From Cyanoderma ruficeps (taxonomy: Eukaryota > Chordata > Aves > Passeriformes > Timaliidae): a stretch of DNA of 64,000 nucleotides. Of this stretch, positions 1 through 11,719 are shown in pieces. The first letter of the stretch is position 1. Every line of letters starts with the position of its first letter. The position numbers were made by a program, and so were the translations under genes. The stretch spans positions 4,245,932-4,309,931 of the forward strand of contig VZDJ01000049.1 of the NCBI GenBank assembly GCA_008694505.1. Reading direction: 5' to 3'. Under the pieces are notes generated by a model, which did no database searches, was not told the DNA's origin, and saw nothing but the letters and a program-made list of their open reading frames with translations.

Positions 1-1953
1 ATGTTTTAATTAAGCCTTTAGCAGCTGCCTCTGCAGGTAGTGATCCAATGTATTACCAGAGTTGAGCAGGTGGGTGAAGTGGCACCCAGAGATGGTTGGC
101 GGCATTGGAAGGATCATTTTCAGTAGATTGATAGTAGATTTCAGTAGATACTGGGCCACATAGAGACAAACTTTTAGATCTTGCCCCATTTGATCCGGGT
201 CTCATAGCCTGGGGAAACTCAGCCAAACAACTCCTCAGTTACTGACTTGCATATTCTGAGCCCACCATAATATTTTTAATTCATCAGTGTGTGTTTGCAT
301 TCAAGAGAAACCTGATCGCATGATTTTTATCTAGGTTTTTCCTGTAGTAATCTTAAGGAACATAATCTTTAAAATGGAGTGTGAAATGATTATTTAATTG
401 GGTTCTTGTAACAGAATTTCTTGTGTTGAGATTTCTGACTGGCTAACCAATTTCTGTGAGCAGTATGTTTTTCCACATGATAGACTCACTTATTTTCCTC
501 GAGAAGATACTGTAATTTTAATTGGAAAGGTTTGACATATTCTGAATCGACTGAGAAAACAGGAGTAAATTTTCCTTTCATTAAAGATCTCGTACAGTGG
601 ATACAAATAGAAATAGAAATTGAAAATGAGACACTAGCTCTGTTGGCTTGTACTTCTGAGTTTGGTTGAGTTGGGCATTTTGTAAAGATTGAAAAGATGT
701 TTGGGCTGTCTATAAACATACATTGCACTCCCGTATCACCTGTATATTTTTACAGGACTGTCTGTGAACTGTACTGTTAGACTTGCCTCTGTCTGGGGGT
801 TAGGCTGTTATAAATGTAGACCTCTGACAGGTAAAGTTATTCCAACACCAATTTCTGTAGATCCTCAGGGAGGTCTCAGCTTTCAGGGACGTGGGACTAT
901 ATGGATTATCACCATAACATTTTGAAGAGTTCTGGTTTTTTCCCAGCATGTTTCATTGACATTGTTTAGACTTAATTGTCACTCAGTTCAGGCGCCTCAC
1001 TTGAGACAAATGGAAATTAAAATGCTGTTTCACAGGCCTCAGGTCTGTAGTTCTGTGCTCTCAGCAGTTTTTTATAGGCTGTGACAGATGTCTTCTTCTG
1101 CTCCCAGCTGTTGAGAGGTTACTGTTCCTACCTGCCTGTTCCCATCCTCTGACAGAGGTTATCACCGAGGAAGCAAGTGACAGGAGTGTCCTTGTTTTAG
1201 GAGAAAATAGCAGTCTTGCCCTGAACTTCATTTTTGGTCTCAACTATTTTGGCAGACTGTTCCTGCAGTGAGTTAACAGGTGATTAAATATAGTGCTGGT
1301 CCATACTCTCGTGGGTCAGTGAGAATTGAAGAGCTGGGAATATCTTCCTTTAGCACAGCTGGATACAGAGGACTTCTCTTCATAGTCTGGTTTCAAAGTC
1401 CTACATTTTCCACTTCCAAAGGCAGGTTTGTGCCTTCAGAGCTATAAATGCAATCCAGTTCATTAAGTCTGAGAAAAGAGGGTGGTTGAAAGTATAGATG
1501 TTTCAAAAAATGGTCAGCCTGGTGTGACTCACCTCTAGCTCTGAGCTCCGGTTTGTGTGGCTGGAGTTGGTTCCTGTTGTGCAGCAATAACTTCATTACC
1601 TGCTCTCTGGCCTTTGCTGAAACATTAGAAAAACCTTAGTGAAATTAGGGAATTGTGACAACTCCAGTCCATCAAAACTAGCCAGGACAGGTCTGTTTCT
1701 TCATATGTAAGTACAGGTGTGACTGTTGACTTTCAGTAGATAGCTGTGATCAGCAGCTGTTTCAATTTTCCATTGTCTGTTGGCCCAAACTTTGACCAAA
1801 CTCAGAGGAAAAAAAAATCACAAAAAAACATTTACTTTGTATCAACTGCTAAACATTATGTAATGGATAATTGCCATCATGTAATTACTGCATATTCAGA
1901 AGATACTCACGATGCAGAAAACTGAAGCTGTGTGTTTGTGTCTTTCTTTGTAG
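1..1953 (+). other. MPHOSPH6: MPHOSPH6 intron 1 (partial)
   Basis: This AT-rich non-coding sequence ends at the exon 2 acceptor. I looked for the N-terminal exon (family sequence ending ...LLRMK at a phase-0 donor) and for a CpG-rich promoter and saw neither, so exon 1 should be left of the window. Confidence 0.7.
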
Positions 1954-2066
1954 TTCATGCAAAGGGGTTTGGATTCACAAACTAAAAAACAACTGGAAGA
2001 GGAAGAAAAGAAGATAATTAGTGAAGAACACTGGTATCTTGATGTACCAGATCTAAAGGAAAAAGA
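1954..2066 (+). CDS. MPHOSPH6: MPHOSPH6 exon 2
   Basis: The acceptor is TTTCTTTGTAG just before 1954 and the donor is GTAAGC at 2067. The exon starts in phase 0 and ends two bases into a Glu codon. It encodes the Gln/Glu/Lys-rich helix and the invariant EEHWYLD motif. Confidence 0.95.
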
Positions 2067-5000
2067 GTAAGCTTGTAATCTTTTGTACTGCTTATCATTA
2101 TTGGATTGTTTAGAAATGGAAATACCATATTCATCTTTTTTTCCTGTAAGATAAGTATTATAAATAACCAGTTAACAGAAGCAAAAATAGTGACAGACTG
2201 GCATTACAACTTTTTTTATTACTTATTTTTAGGGCTGTTCTTGAGGTTGCCTAGTGTAGTTTGACCTACTTTCAATTTTTGTGTGTGTTGTTTTCTTTCA
2301 CTCACACATTCTTCTAGATGCATGTAATTAGTGTCTTTCAGTCAGGATCCAATCCATTCATTGCTGCTTTTCCCCTTCATTTGAAAAAAGAAGTTTGAAA
2401 CCTTGTGTTAGTAAATGCAGCTCCAGTCACATGGTTGATTCAGGACAGTTCTGTCCTCTTGTGTCCAGCTCACTTCAAATCCTGATTTTGAAATAGGAGA
2501 GAGAATGGCAAAAATAAAGGAAGGCTTAGCTAATAAGGAAAAAAGTGTCCTGCTCTTTAGAAAGGTGCTTTAAATAGCAGGAGAACTACTTTTGAAATTG
2601 CTTGGGTTTCATCCTTTCAAAAGTGGAAAAAAATTCCACTGAGGGAGAACACACATACTTTTGAAAAAGCTGGGAACCAAGGAATTAACTGTAGTTGAAT
2701 AAGGCCATTGATAAACTCTTTTCCATTACTCTTGGTGGATATGACAGAAAGGTATTTGAGCTTCAGTTGCAGGAAGGAGTGTTCAAGCTGGACATTGGAA
2801 GAACTTTTGTAACAATAAGGCTATTGAAGCTCTGGAGTAGATTGCCTGAGGAGACACTGGGATTCTTCATCATGGGAAGTCTTTTGAGGACAGGTTAGCT
2901 GGACCTCTGCTGTTCATGGCACACGTGTAACTGATTCTGCCTTGAGGCAGGACAATGAGCTCAATCTGTTCAGCCTCAATTCTGTGATCAGGAGAGTTTG
3001 ATTTACATGGGAGATGAAGAGGATGAGGAAACCGGTACATGTGTGTGAGGAAAAGGATGGAACAATCCACGGAAGTACTTTTATCTGACACGTGTATTAT
3101 GAATGCCTCGGGGTCATGTTTCTTTTCTCACTCCATGCTCATTAAAAGAGGGAAAAAAGGAGGGAGAAGGGGGAAATCTGTCTGCTGAACAGAGAGTGAC
3201 ACAGTGTTTTATACCCTGACAGACTCAACGAATGCCTGGTCTAACAGCACAATGAAAAATTAATTAGAAGCTTTTGCTGGTATAGTAGTGCCACCTGGGG
3301 AGTGATATTTATGTGGTATTTTTATTCTGGCAAAAGTATTAATGTAGGCAGAACCATACAGCAAAGAGTGCTTTTTGTCAGGAGAGTTAATTTTGCTTGT
3401 GGAACTGGCACAGCTTTACTGGCAGAAAGGATTCCTTTGCACTCCAAGCTCCTTGTACTGATGGATTTATCAGAGCAATTAAGCGGAAAGTAGTTGATGG
3501 TTTAAAATATACTGTGGCTTTGTTTATTTGTGTGGGGGGAAGACAGCACATCCTTTCTGCATTTGTTTAATTTGATTATTTTAAAGTGCATGGTTTGACA
3601 AAATGCTGGGTTTGGGGTTTCATGCAGGAGCTGTATAATAGAAGAGAGAAGCTTTCTGCGATGTGAGGATCTCGTTTATGGCAGAATGTCCTTCAAAGGA
3701 TTCAATCCAGAGATTGAGGTACCATTTCAATGTCCTGGTTTGAGGTTATGTTACATTAGGATTGAAGCCCTTGGAGATGGGGATTTGAGTGTTCACACTG
3801 CAGCCTTATTGGCCTTTGCTGTACCTTCCATAAATCCTCCCATGTCCAGAAACTCCATCATTCAACCCTAAATGTTGATCAGTGCAGCATCTGGTAAATA
3901 GAATCTTTTTAACTCCCTGTGTCATTGGTCAGTAATTACATGACTCCTGCAGCTTTTCCCTCCCTGAAGTGAGGAAACCATCCCACATGCTGCTCACCAA
4001 AACAAAAGCTCACTTTTCCTCCTGACATAGAATGCAAAGTCCAGTCTACAAACATTCAACCCTATTTATTCAACACTTACTTGTGTAAGTAAGGACTTGG
4101 AGTTCCACAGTAAAAATACTGGGCAAGAGAGTCTTTAATTTCTTTCTGGAATGATTCATGCTGATAGAAGTACACAGGGACAGTAGTAAAAAGGTTACCA
4201 CTGAACTGATGCAGGAGGATGAAGGTGTAAAGACAAAGATTTGCAGAAGGCTATGTAAGGTAATTTACTAGGGGATTCTTTCAGTTACTTTGAACTTGCT
4301 GTCCCTGTGACTCAGCATATGAGTGCTTATGGCTTTTACTGTAAATCCTTGAAGGTATTCTTGCTTCTTAAGAAAACCATTTCAAGGTCTTTGTGCCAAT
4401 ATCACAATGAAAAATTAATTATGGTCTAACTCTTTGGTGTCCTGGAGATGTTTGGAGTGCCCTTCAGGGAGTTTGAAAACACTGTATCTCTGTTGCCTTT
4501 TCTTCATGAATTTTCATAACAATGAGCTCTAGCCTAACCAGCAACAGAAAATGATTACTAAATTTGACTCTTACCTTTTATGCCCTTCCACCAGTGAATT
4601 TCAGCACTGTTGCCTTTGTGTCATGGTTACATGTTTAAGCTGTTTCTCACTTGATTTTCAGAAGTTAATGATCCAAATGAACTCAAAGTGCAAGGAAGAA
4701 GAAATTGAAGAGAATGATAAAATGGAGGCTGATGTGTCAGATGAAGAAATGGCCAGAAGGTAACTTAGATTTTATGATATGATCAGTACTAGCTAGGAAT
4801 ATGATATGTTACTGTGTTATGTGTGGGGAAATAAAACCCAAAAAGGAAACAAACAAAATGAAAAAAGCCCACAATAGGTATGGAACTGTGCCAAATTGAT
4901 TTTCCAGGAATGCTGGTGTATATTCACTAGAATCTCCATCATACTGGGGGGGTAAAATAACTTGTAGTGGTTTTCTGCCCTTTGATATCCAGGTATTCCA

Positions 5001-5366
5001 TGCTAATTCCCTCCTTGTTACCAGTTGCTAACAAATTGAAACTATCAGAGTCAATAGGAATGTAATAAGTCATGCAGTATTTGTGCTTTTCCAAGCTTTT
5101 AATAACCAGGTTTTTACACCACTTAAATTGTTGATTAGGTTTAGGATACGCTCCACGATTTTTCCTCTGATTTTAGTAAAAGGTGTCATTTTTTTCATTC
5201 TCTCTACAGATATGAAACATTAGTGGGAACAATAGGGAAGAAATTTTTGAGAAAAAGGGACCAACGTGTACTCAAGGATGATGATGAAGATGAGGATGAC
5301 GAAGAGGGGAATAATACAAAACCTAGTAAAAGAGCTAAGAAAATGTTCTTAAAACCTCAGGATTAA
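1954..5366 (+). CDS. MPHOSPH6: MPHOSPH6 (M-phase phosphoprotein 6), exons 2-5, 5' partial
   Basis: The coding sequence is join(1954..2066, 3628..3718, 4662..4759, 5210..5366), giving 152 residues plus stop. Every junction is AG/GT and the reading frame is continuous. The product matches vertebrate M-phase phosphoprotein 6: it opens with FMQRGLDSQTKKQLEEEEKK, contains EEHWYLD, GRMSFKGFNPE, DVSDEEMARRYE and TLVGTIGKKF, and ends MFLKPQD. The family protein is a nuclear, RNA-binding cofactor of the exosome that acts in 3' maturation of 5.8S rRNA and is phosphorylated at mitosis. About 17 N-terminal residues from exon 1 are missing, because that exon lies left of the window. With them the protein would be about 169 residues against 160 in human; the excess is an Asp/Glu-rich run in the last exon. 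The gene converges with HSD17B2 at the far end of the window, the same relative orientation as in human. Confidence 0.96.
2067..3627 (+). other. MPHOSPH6: MPHOSPH6 intron 2, with an old CR1 fragment
   Basis: The intron has a GTAAGC donor and a CATGCAG acceptor. Apart from the CR1-like stretch near 2755-2955, I see no recognisable element. Confidence 0.85.
2755..2955 (+). mobile_element. Old CR1 LINE 3'-end fragment, sense orientation
   Basis: The order of segments is that of a CR1 3' region: a pass like 'gctggacattggaagaac', then 'ctggagtagattgcctgagg', then 'cttttgaggacaggttagct', then 'ctgccttgaggcagg'. Divergence is high and the terminal octamers are not clear, so it is an old copy. The 67-residue open frame across it is a shadow. 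Confidence 0.6.
3628..3718 (+). CDS. MPHOSPH6: MPHOSPH6 exon 3
   Basis: The acceptor CATGCAG ends at 3627 and the donor GTACCA begins at 3719. The first base completes the split Glu codon and the exon ends in phase 0. It encodes the CEDLVYGRMSFKGFNPEIE segment, which is near-identical to mammalian MPHOSPH6. Confidence 0.95.
3719..4661 (+). other. MPHOSPH6: MPHOSPH6 intron 3
   Basis: This non-coding intron has consensus splice ends. I see no recognisable repeat or gene in it. Confidence 0.85.
4662..4759 (+). CDS. MPHOSPH6: MPHOSPH6 exon 4
   Basis: The acceptor TTGATTTTCAG ends at 4661 and the donor GTAACT begins at 4760. The exon encodes KLMIQMNSKCKEEE through DVSDEEMARR. It ends two bases into the second Arg codon of MARR. 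An open reading frame upstream of the acceptor is intron read-through, not coding. Confidence 0.95.
4760..5209 (+). other. MPHOSPH6: MPHOSPH6 intron 4
   Basis: This short AT-rich intron has a GTAACT donor and a CTCTACAG acceptor preceded by a pyrimidine-rich tract. Nothing else is seen in it. Confidence 0.85.
5210..5366 (+). CDS. MPHOSPH6: MPHOSPH6 exon 5 (last coding exon)
   Basis: The acceptor CTCTACAG ends at 5209 and the stop TAA is at 5364-5366. The exon encodes RYETLVGTIGKKF, then a ten-residue acidic run DDDEDEDDEE starting around base 5279, then a basic patch KPSKRAKK that may act as a nuclear localisation signal, and the conserved C-terminus MFLKPQD. The acidic run is longer than in the human protein as I recall it. 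Confidence 0.95.
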
Positions 5367-6165
5367 TGTCAACTGCACAAGTGGAGCTCATTACCTAATC
5401 CTACCAAACAGAGTACCAAGAACTGGAGATTGTTTGGAGTTTTTGCTATTTAATGTAAAGGGTGGATTCATCAATCTGTTCTATTCTCATTGAAATTTCT
5501 ACCATCCACAGGACAGACACTTTCCAAAGTGGGTGTTTATATAATGGATGTTGTACATCCTTTCCTCTCTCAGCAGCTTTTCATGAGTGAGGCACTCATC
5601 CCATCAGTCTCTTTAAATGTTCTCCATAGTTAAATTGAGTGTTGCATGCAATCAAAAGCAACATTATTTACAATTTAGAATAACATCTGAAAGAAGTATT
5701 TGGAGTAAAGATGAGCTGTGTCCAATTCAGTAAGGCAGTTCAGCTTTCACTGCTTGCTTTATTATGAAAATGAAACCTGTGCTCTCTTAAAATTAAACAA
5801 ACCTAGCAGATACATGCATGGTTTGTGGGCTTTTTTACTGTGCTAAAAATAAGATGGGAGAAGAACAGAGAGATAAAATCCGCTTTATTGAATTTTATTT
5901 TTTATAAAGTTTATTTAAAAATAGAGGATTTTGTAGTGGAACTTCGTTTTTATACAGCAAGCAAAATATTGGGGAACGTTTACAGTTTGACATCTGATCA
6001 GATTATGAGTCTTAGTTTCTGCCTTCCAAAAGAAGTTTGCTAATTTTGCCTCTTTTTCAGCAAAAAATCCGATCTTACAATTATGTAAGTCTTGTCATAA
6101 AAGCATAATAACGGTTTCAGAAACATACTCGAAGGCTGAATAAAAACTGTGGGGTTTTGTGTTAA
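5367..6165 (+). other. MPHOSPH6: MPHOSPH6 3' UTR (extent inferred)
   Basis: This AT-rich sequence follows the MPHOSPH6 stop codon. A variant poly(A) signal ATTAAA lies at 5792 and a canonical AATAAA at 6139. The right boundary is a guess set about 20 bases past the canonical signal. Confidence 0.55.
6139..6144 (+). terminator. Canonical poly(A) signal AATAAA for MPHOSPH6
   Basis: AATAAA at 6139-6144 is followed by T/G-rich sequence (TGGGGTTTTGTG and onwards), a plausible downstream element. An alternative ATTAAA at 5792 could give a shorter 3' UTR. Confidence 0.5.
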
Positions 6166-9100
6166 TGGTTGTGGATTAGCTTATTTAATGTAAAAAATTG
6201 TGCTTAATACAGTCTGATACAAGGAGTGATCCTGTTTTGTGCTGGCCACAGATGTCTCCCAAGATTAACTGAGTGAACTGATTTATTTAGCATGTGATGA
6301 AGCCATCTGAAGTAGTATTAGGATAGAAACACCATTCTCTTTGGTCAGTTGGTGCTCTGGGCCTGTTGAAAAACATCAGTGTGGCGTTATCTAAAATCAT
6401 AGCAGTTCTCTCTGTGCATTCTCTCTTTCAACGAGAAATATTGCTATTGCTGCATTTCCTCAGGATGTCCAAGCTACTCATTCTTAACCCTGGCTCTCTG
6501 GAGAAAGAGAAATTTGTTAATTGAAGCGAGGAGTGGCCATTCTGCCATGGGCATGAGGCTTTTTTTGGTCTTTTTTTAACAGCTCAGTGAAGCACGACGT
6601 GCAACTCAATTATTTAAAGAAGGACACACAGTGTCTGCTGTATTTTGCATGTGATATATGAACTATGATCCATATATCTGGGGCACCTAATTAGATATTC
6701 AAGATGGATCACAGATGGAAAGAGAAATATACTTTTAACCTAGTAAGGGGACTTCGTGCAGGTGGAAAGGCTGTGATTCATGATCTGAGAGGGTTTTTCA
6801 GAGCTAATTAAATGCTACTGGTTCAATTACTTAAAACTTGATCATATATTACTGCTAGCTGAAAAGGAGTTAATGATGGCAAGACATTTTTCTTCCTATG
6901 CAAGATGTGACCTGAGCTAAGAAATGATTTATTGTTGGTCATCACAAGAAAAACTTGGAATATATCCCATTATTCTTTCTTACTTATTAGTAGCAAAATG
7001 ATTCCTCTCTCTCTCAATGCATTTCTTGAATGGAGAGTGAATTTCTGCATAGCTCTGCTGAATAGTTGAGGGGTAAAGTGTGTTCTGGTGAACCACCAGC
7101 AGCCAGGAGATGTCACTGCAATTGCATGTCCTGGGAGACCGTGGGTTGGGCAAGTTTCCAGTGGTGCCATGTAAAGAAGCTTTTGGGTTATTTTGATAAC
7201 AGCAGTGGCTGAGATTAATTCTATGTGGAGTTTTCTTCAGGGTTCTGCAGAGAAGTCTCCTGCATTGCAGGGTTCTGTTCAGTCCAGTGGGGGTTATTCT
7301 CATCAAAGGGCATTCTGCCTCCTTAATTTCATGTCATTTCCTGAGGGGTAGCTGGATATGTGAGAGTCCATGGATGAGCACATGAGAAGCTAAAGAGCTT
7401 CCTAGAAAATCCATGAATTGGGGCAGAGGAACGTTGGTTCCGTTTCCTAAACATGCCCAACAGCAACTGTCAAGAAAAGGTAGATTTTAATGTTTTTAAA
7501 TCTGGGGGCTTTGCTGTTCACATTCAGCTGGTGGCTCAGTGCTACAGTAAGACCAGCTACTTATTTGTAACACAACCTTTTATTCATGGGGCATTTGCCA
7601 AATGTGTCTTTAAAAGCACCATCCATAGTGTGTTACTGTGAGCAAGACAAAACCAAAACTCGGCTCTGTGTGACTTTTTAAATTACTTTAAGTACAGAGT
7701 TACAGGCAGACATGGTGGGATCTTCTGAAATACTTGTCTGCATTTCCAATGGTATAAATACATGTATGTATGGATGGATTTAAATCTGACTCGAGCTTCC
7801 TACCTGAGGTAGGAACATTCTGCTGTATAAAATCTGTGCTTGAACTACTCTTGACAGAGGTTGTAAGCATAGCAGTGAAATATTCATAAAGCAAACCTGC
7901 ATTGATTCAGGCTTTCTTGGCTCTGACACAGACTCCAGTACATTTTATGTGCAAGCTCCTAAGCTGTAGGACTTTCCCACCTGGTCATGTTTCTAAATGA
8001 AAAGTGTTTCTTCTTCTTTGACAACAGAAGCAAGCTGGGTAAGTAGTGTTTTTATTACAGAAAATGGCTGCCTGCAAAATGAAACTGGTAAAGTGTTACC
8101 AGCCACTAGAAGTGTTCATGCCTGTGACCCTGAGGTGCCTGAAGTGTGGCTGTAGGTGGTGCCCACTGACAGCTCACATTATCTCTGTCCCTTGTCATGA
8201 GAAGTTTAGTCCCTCCCTTTGGCAGGCTGGTGGTGCTTATTTTGTAATAACTGCTGGGCTTGGAAATACGGAAGTATTGAACAACTTCATCTTTCTTGCT
8301 GATGTTTCTCTTCTATTCTGCTTAGTATTGGATCTTAAAAAACCCAGGACCAGAGTCCAACTGAAGTGAGCCATCCAGTGTGAATTTAGTGATGCTTGAG
8401 CTGATTAAACTTTGGTTCTTGGGGAGGGGCAGGATGTTCAGTGGTGCTGTGGAGTTTGAACAGTGTTTCTTGTGCTCTGTGCCTTGTTCTCTAATGAGAC
8501 TCTCTGTTATGCAATGCTACAACCACGGGTGGCTGTCGTTGCCATTGGGCATTTCCTGTGCGTGTAATGGGCAGCTGGCTTGGGATTCTGGGACTTCATC
8601 CAGCATTCCGACTTTAAGAGAAATTGTCTTGTCTGCCTCTTGATTGGAATACCATGCTTTTAAATTGTATTTGGAATTAGATGAGTCTAGGGGCGGAGGG
8701 GGGTGGTTTCTCAGCATTTGTTTTGCTTCATTTGAACAACAGTCCCCAACTAAAACTGCAAATTCACTTAGGCTCTCATTAAACCTTTCTCTGAGAGCAC
8801 TAGTAAAGCATCGTGGTAGGGAAGGATGGCAGGCATCCCACAGTTCCCTACTGCATGTGAATTCAAGTTCCTGTGAGAGCTGATGCTTTGAGGACTTGGT
8901 GGCTTGTTCTCTTTTCAGGCTGGGAGAACATCAGCTTCTTCAATACTGCCTTGCTAATGGAACCCCAGCATGAGGCCTCGGGGTTTGTTTGGTTTTGTTT
9001 GGTTTTACACCATTCTCATCTCAAACCTCTGAGGCATTTTGGGCCTGGCATTCACACCTCAATGGCCTGCTTTCATCAGCTTTTGGGGAGCTTAGTTAAA

Positions 9101-11719
9101 CTGTGAAACTGTTCCTTAGCTGTATGTGTTGACACTTCTTTGTGTGATTTCATGTTTCCCAGTGGGGACCTGCTTATAACTGTCACGTTAAGATGAAAAA
9201 CCCCTCTTAGAGAGTGGTTATGAACAGATGGGAGTCAGGAGGGTGGTTGGAGCCTCAGTCATGGGCAGCACTGCAGATCTTCAGTAAAAACCAAACAGTA
9301 GAAGGGTAGCTGGGTGAGTCCCATCGCTGCAGGTCCAGTGAAACGCTGACAGGAGCCCATGACTGCCCAAGAAACCTTTGCATATCAAAATCAAATATCT
9401 GGGAGCAACAGCAGGAAAGCCTCTAGGGAAGTTGAGAGGCAAAATAACCGCCCTGTTAATGGCTGTCCTCAAGACACTAAAACAGCTGTGGTTGATGGCA
9501 CAGAGATATGTGGTTTGGTGAGCTGAGTAAATGAGAATCCCATCAGATAGAATGGAGGTGGTCAGTGTTTTGAAGCTTGTAATGTTCCCTGAGGTCTCGG
9601 GGAGCACCTTGTCATGACCAATTATTTAGAAAGGGGTAAAAACCTTTAATGGGACATTAATATGAGGGAATAACCCAAACCCAAATTACTGAACAAATTC
9701 CATAATTCCATTATTAACAGAAAAGTTGTGTTCTGGTCTCTGTGAGGTCTTTTCAGTGTCCCCTGTCACCTCTTGCTTGGCTCTCAGTTCCTCATCCCTT
9801 TGCAGCTATCTGTACACCCAGGCCATGAGCTGCCACTGTGGTCACACAAAGAGCTGGCACACACCACAATCAGCCCAGAGCTGCTGGCTGCCAAGCCCAG
9901 CAGAGATGACTCCTGGGCCTCCTCCAGTGATCATCTTCCTCAGCCTATGACCTCTTCAGCCAGGTACCTGTAGGAACTCACCATCTCCAACACCACCGCT
10001 GCATTTATTCAATATTGGCCTGTTTAGTTCAAGAAGTGACAGGTAACAAGTTCCGAGGAACACGTAATAGGTGACTGGATGACAGGAAATTATGCCTCCA
10101 ATTATGCCAGGGAAGGTTTTGATTAGATACTAGGAAAATTTTCTCACAGGGTTAGAAAGGACTGGAAGAGTGCCAAGGGCGGTGGTGGAGTCACCATCCT
10201 TGGAAGTGGCACCTGAGGACAGAGATTAATGGTGAACATGATTGTGACAGTTGATTCCTGAACTCGATGATCTTAAAGGGCTTTTCCAACCTCAATGATC
10301 CTGTGATTCTGAGAAGTTTGAGGTGGGAAGGGTTGGCCAGCAGACCAGCAGCATGAGTGAAGGGCTCTCACTGGGCAGATGGTGTGTGCAAGAGTTGGTG
10401 CTGCTGGGGGCAGCTGTACCTAAAACAACTCGTAATGTCTTTATTTTCCTTTTATTTATTTTCAGGTATACACTTACAGCATTTGTGAGATTAATGATCA
10501 GATGATGTCTTTGAGCAAAAAGACTATTCAGTGGGAGGAATTAACATTTGACCAACTCTCAGACTTATTACAGACTGGTAGAGTGTTTTTCAGTGTTACT
10601 GCTAATTTTTGATGCATTTAAGAATGTTTCCCCTTTCTTGGTGGTTTCCTTGGTTGGGCTTTTTGCAGAGGAGTATGAGGAGGAACAACATTTTCTGAAA
10701 AATGGGGAAACGTGATTGTGAAAAAAGGTTTCCTTCAGATTTGGCTGGCTCCTTGGGTTGCTTTGATACAGATGAACAAACACTAATGGCATTAAATCTC
10801 CTGTGCTAAGGGGTACCCATTCAGGACAGCCATATGGACACTCAAGTTTGCTGGACAAAATTAAGGGTATAGTGGGCTTAGCTTCATATAGAAATATAAT
10901 GGAGTCCTAAAAGTACAGAATTTTCACCCCTTTTGGGACAAAAGTAAATCTAAGCCAGCTGTGATACTTAAGTACCAGTAACAGTTTATAGGATGATTAC
11001 ATCTCAGAAACAAAGCTTAGTAGTTATCTCCTTAGAGCCCATCAGCCACAATAACACTGCAATATATAGAATTTTCATCACCAGAAGAATAGCTACATAC
11101 CAAAAATTACATGGGGCAGTTTACTGCAGTAATGGCCAGAGGGGTGCACATGATGATGATTTTCATTCTGTACTATGGTTTGTCTAAGGATGATGGTGAA
11201 AGAATTATGCCTCCTAATGCTCCTTTCCAAGATGACAATGTTTTACTCATATTAAAGGTAGAGGAATGAGATTAGCTGTGAGTGGTTGGATCTTGTAAAA
11301 AATGAAGTTTAAAATGTGTACTTCATTGTCTAAATGCTCACAGATGACTTGTCTCCCTATAATAACCTTAGAAAATGTGTTGGCAGCGTATGACAATTAA
11401 TAATCCATACTCGTGTGCTACAGGCAGTCCAAAATTCCCCAGACATATTTCTCTACCCAAGCTTATAACCAGATTCAAATCAAATCCTACATTTGTGCCA
11501 AAAATTGAATGGCAGTTCAATTCTCCCAGCAAATAATTTTACCTGACTCAAGAGTCTCAAATTTCTGATTTTCCCCGAAGTGAAATTCACATGAATCTCA
11601 TATTAATGTATATATCCTTCAGTCATTTGCAAAAGAATTCCATAACCTTGCAGTAGGGATTGCACAGGCAGTGGAAGGTGCTGTACACACGTAGCACTAC
11701 TGTAGGTTTTCCTGGCCAT
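6166..11719. other. Intergenic: MPHOSPH6 to first NAT gene
   Basis: No coding exon can be supported on either strand; all open frames are short and unconserved in composition. It contains one CR1 copy at about 10068-10313 and a TTTGG-rich simple stretch near 8985-9005. The 3' UTR of the first NAT gene must extend into its right end. I see no canonical AATAAA or ATTAAA on the - strand close after the stop at 11720. Confidence 0.6.
10068..10313 (+). mobile_element. CR1 LINE 3' end, sense orientation
   Basis: The sequence shows the conserved CR1 tail order: 'tatgccagggaaggttttga', 'gtggtggagtcaccatcctt', 'ctcgatgatcttaaagggct' and 'ccaacctcaatgatcctgtg' ending in a TGATTCTG octamer. It is 5'-truncated, as most CR1 copies are. 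Confidence 0.88.
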
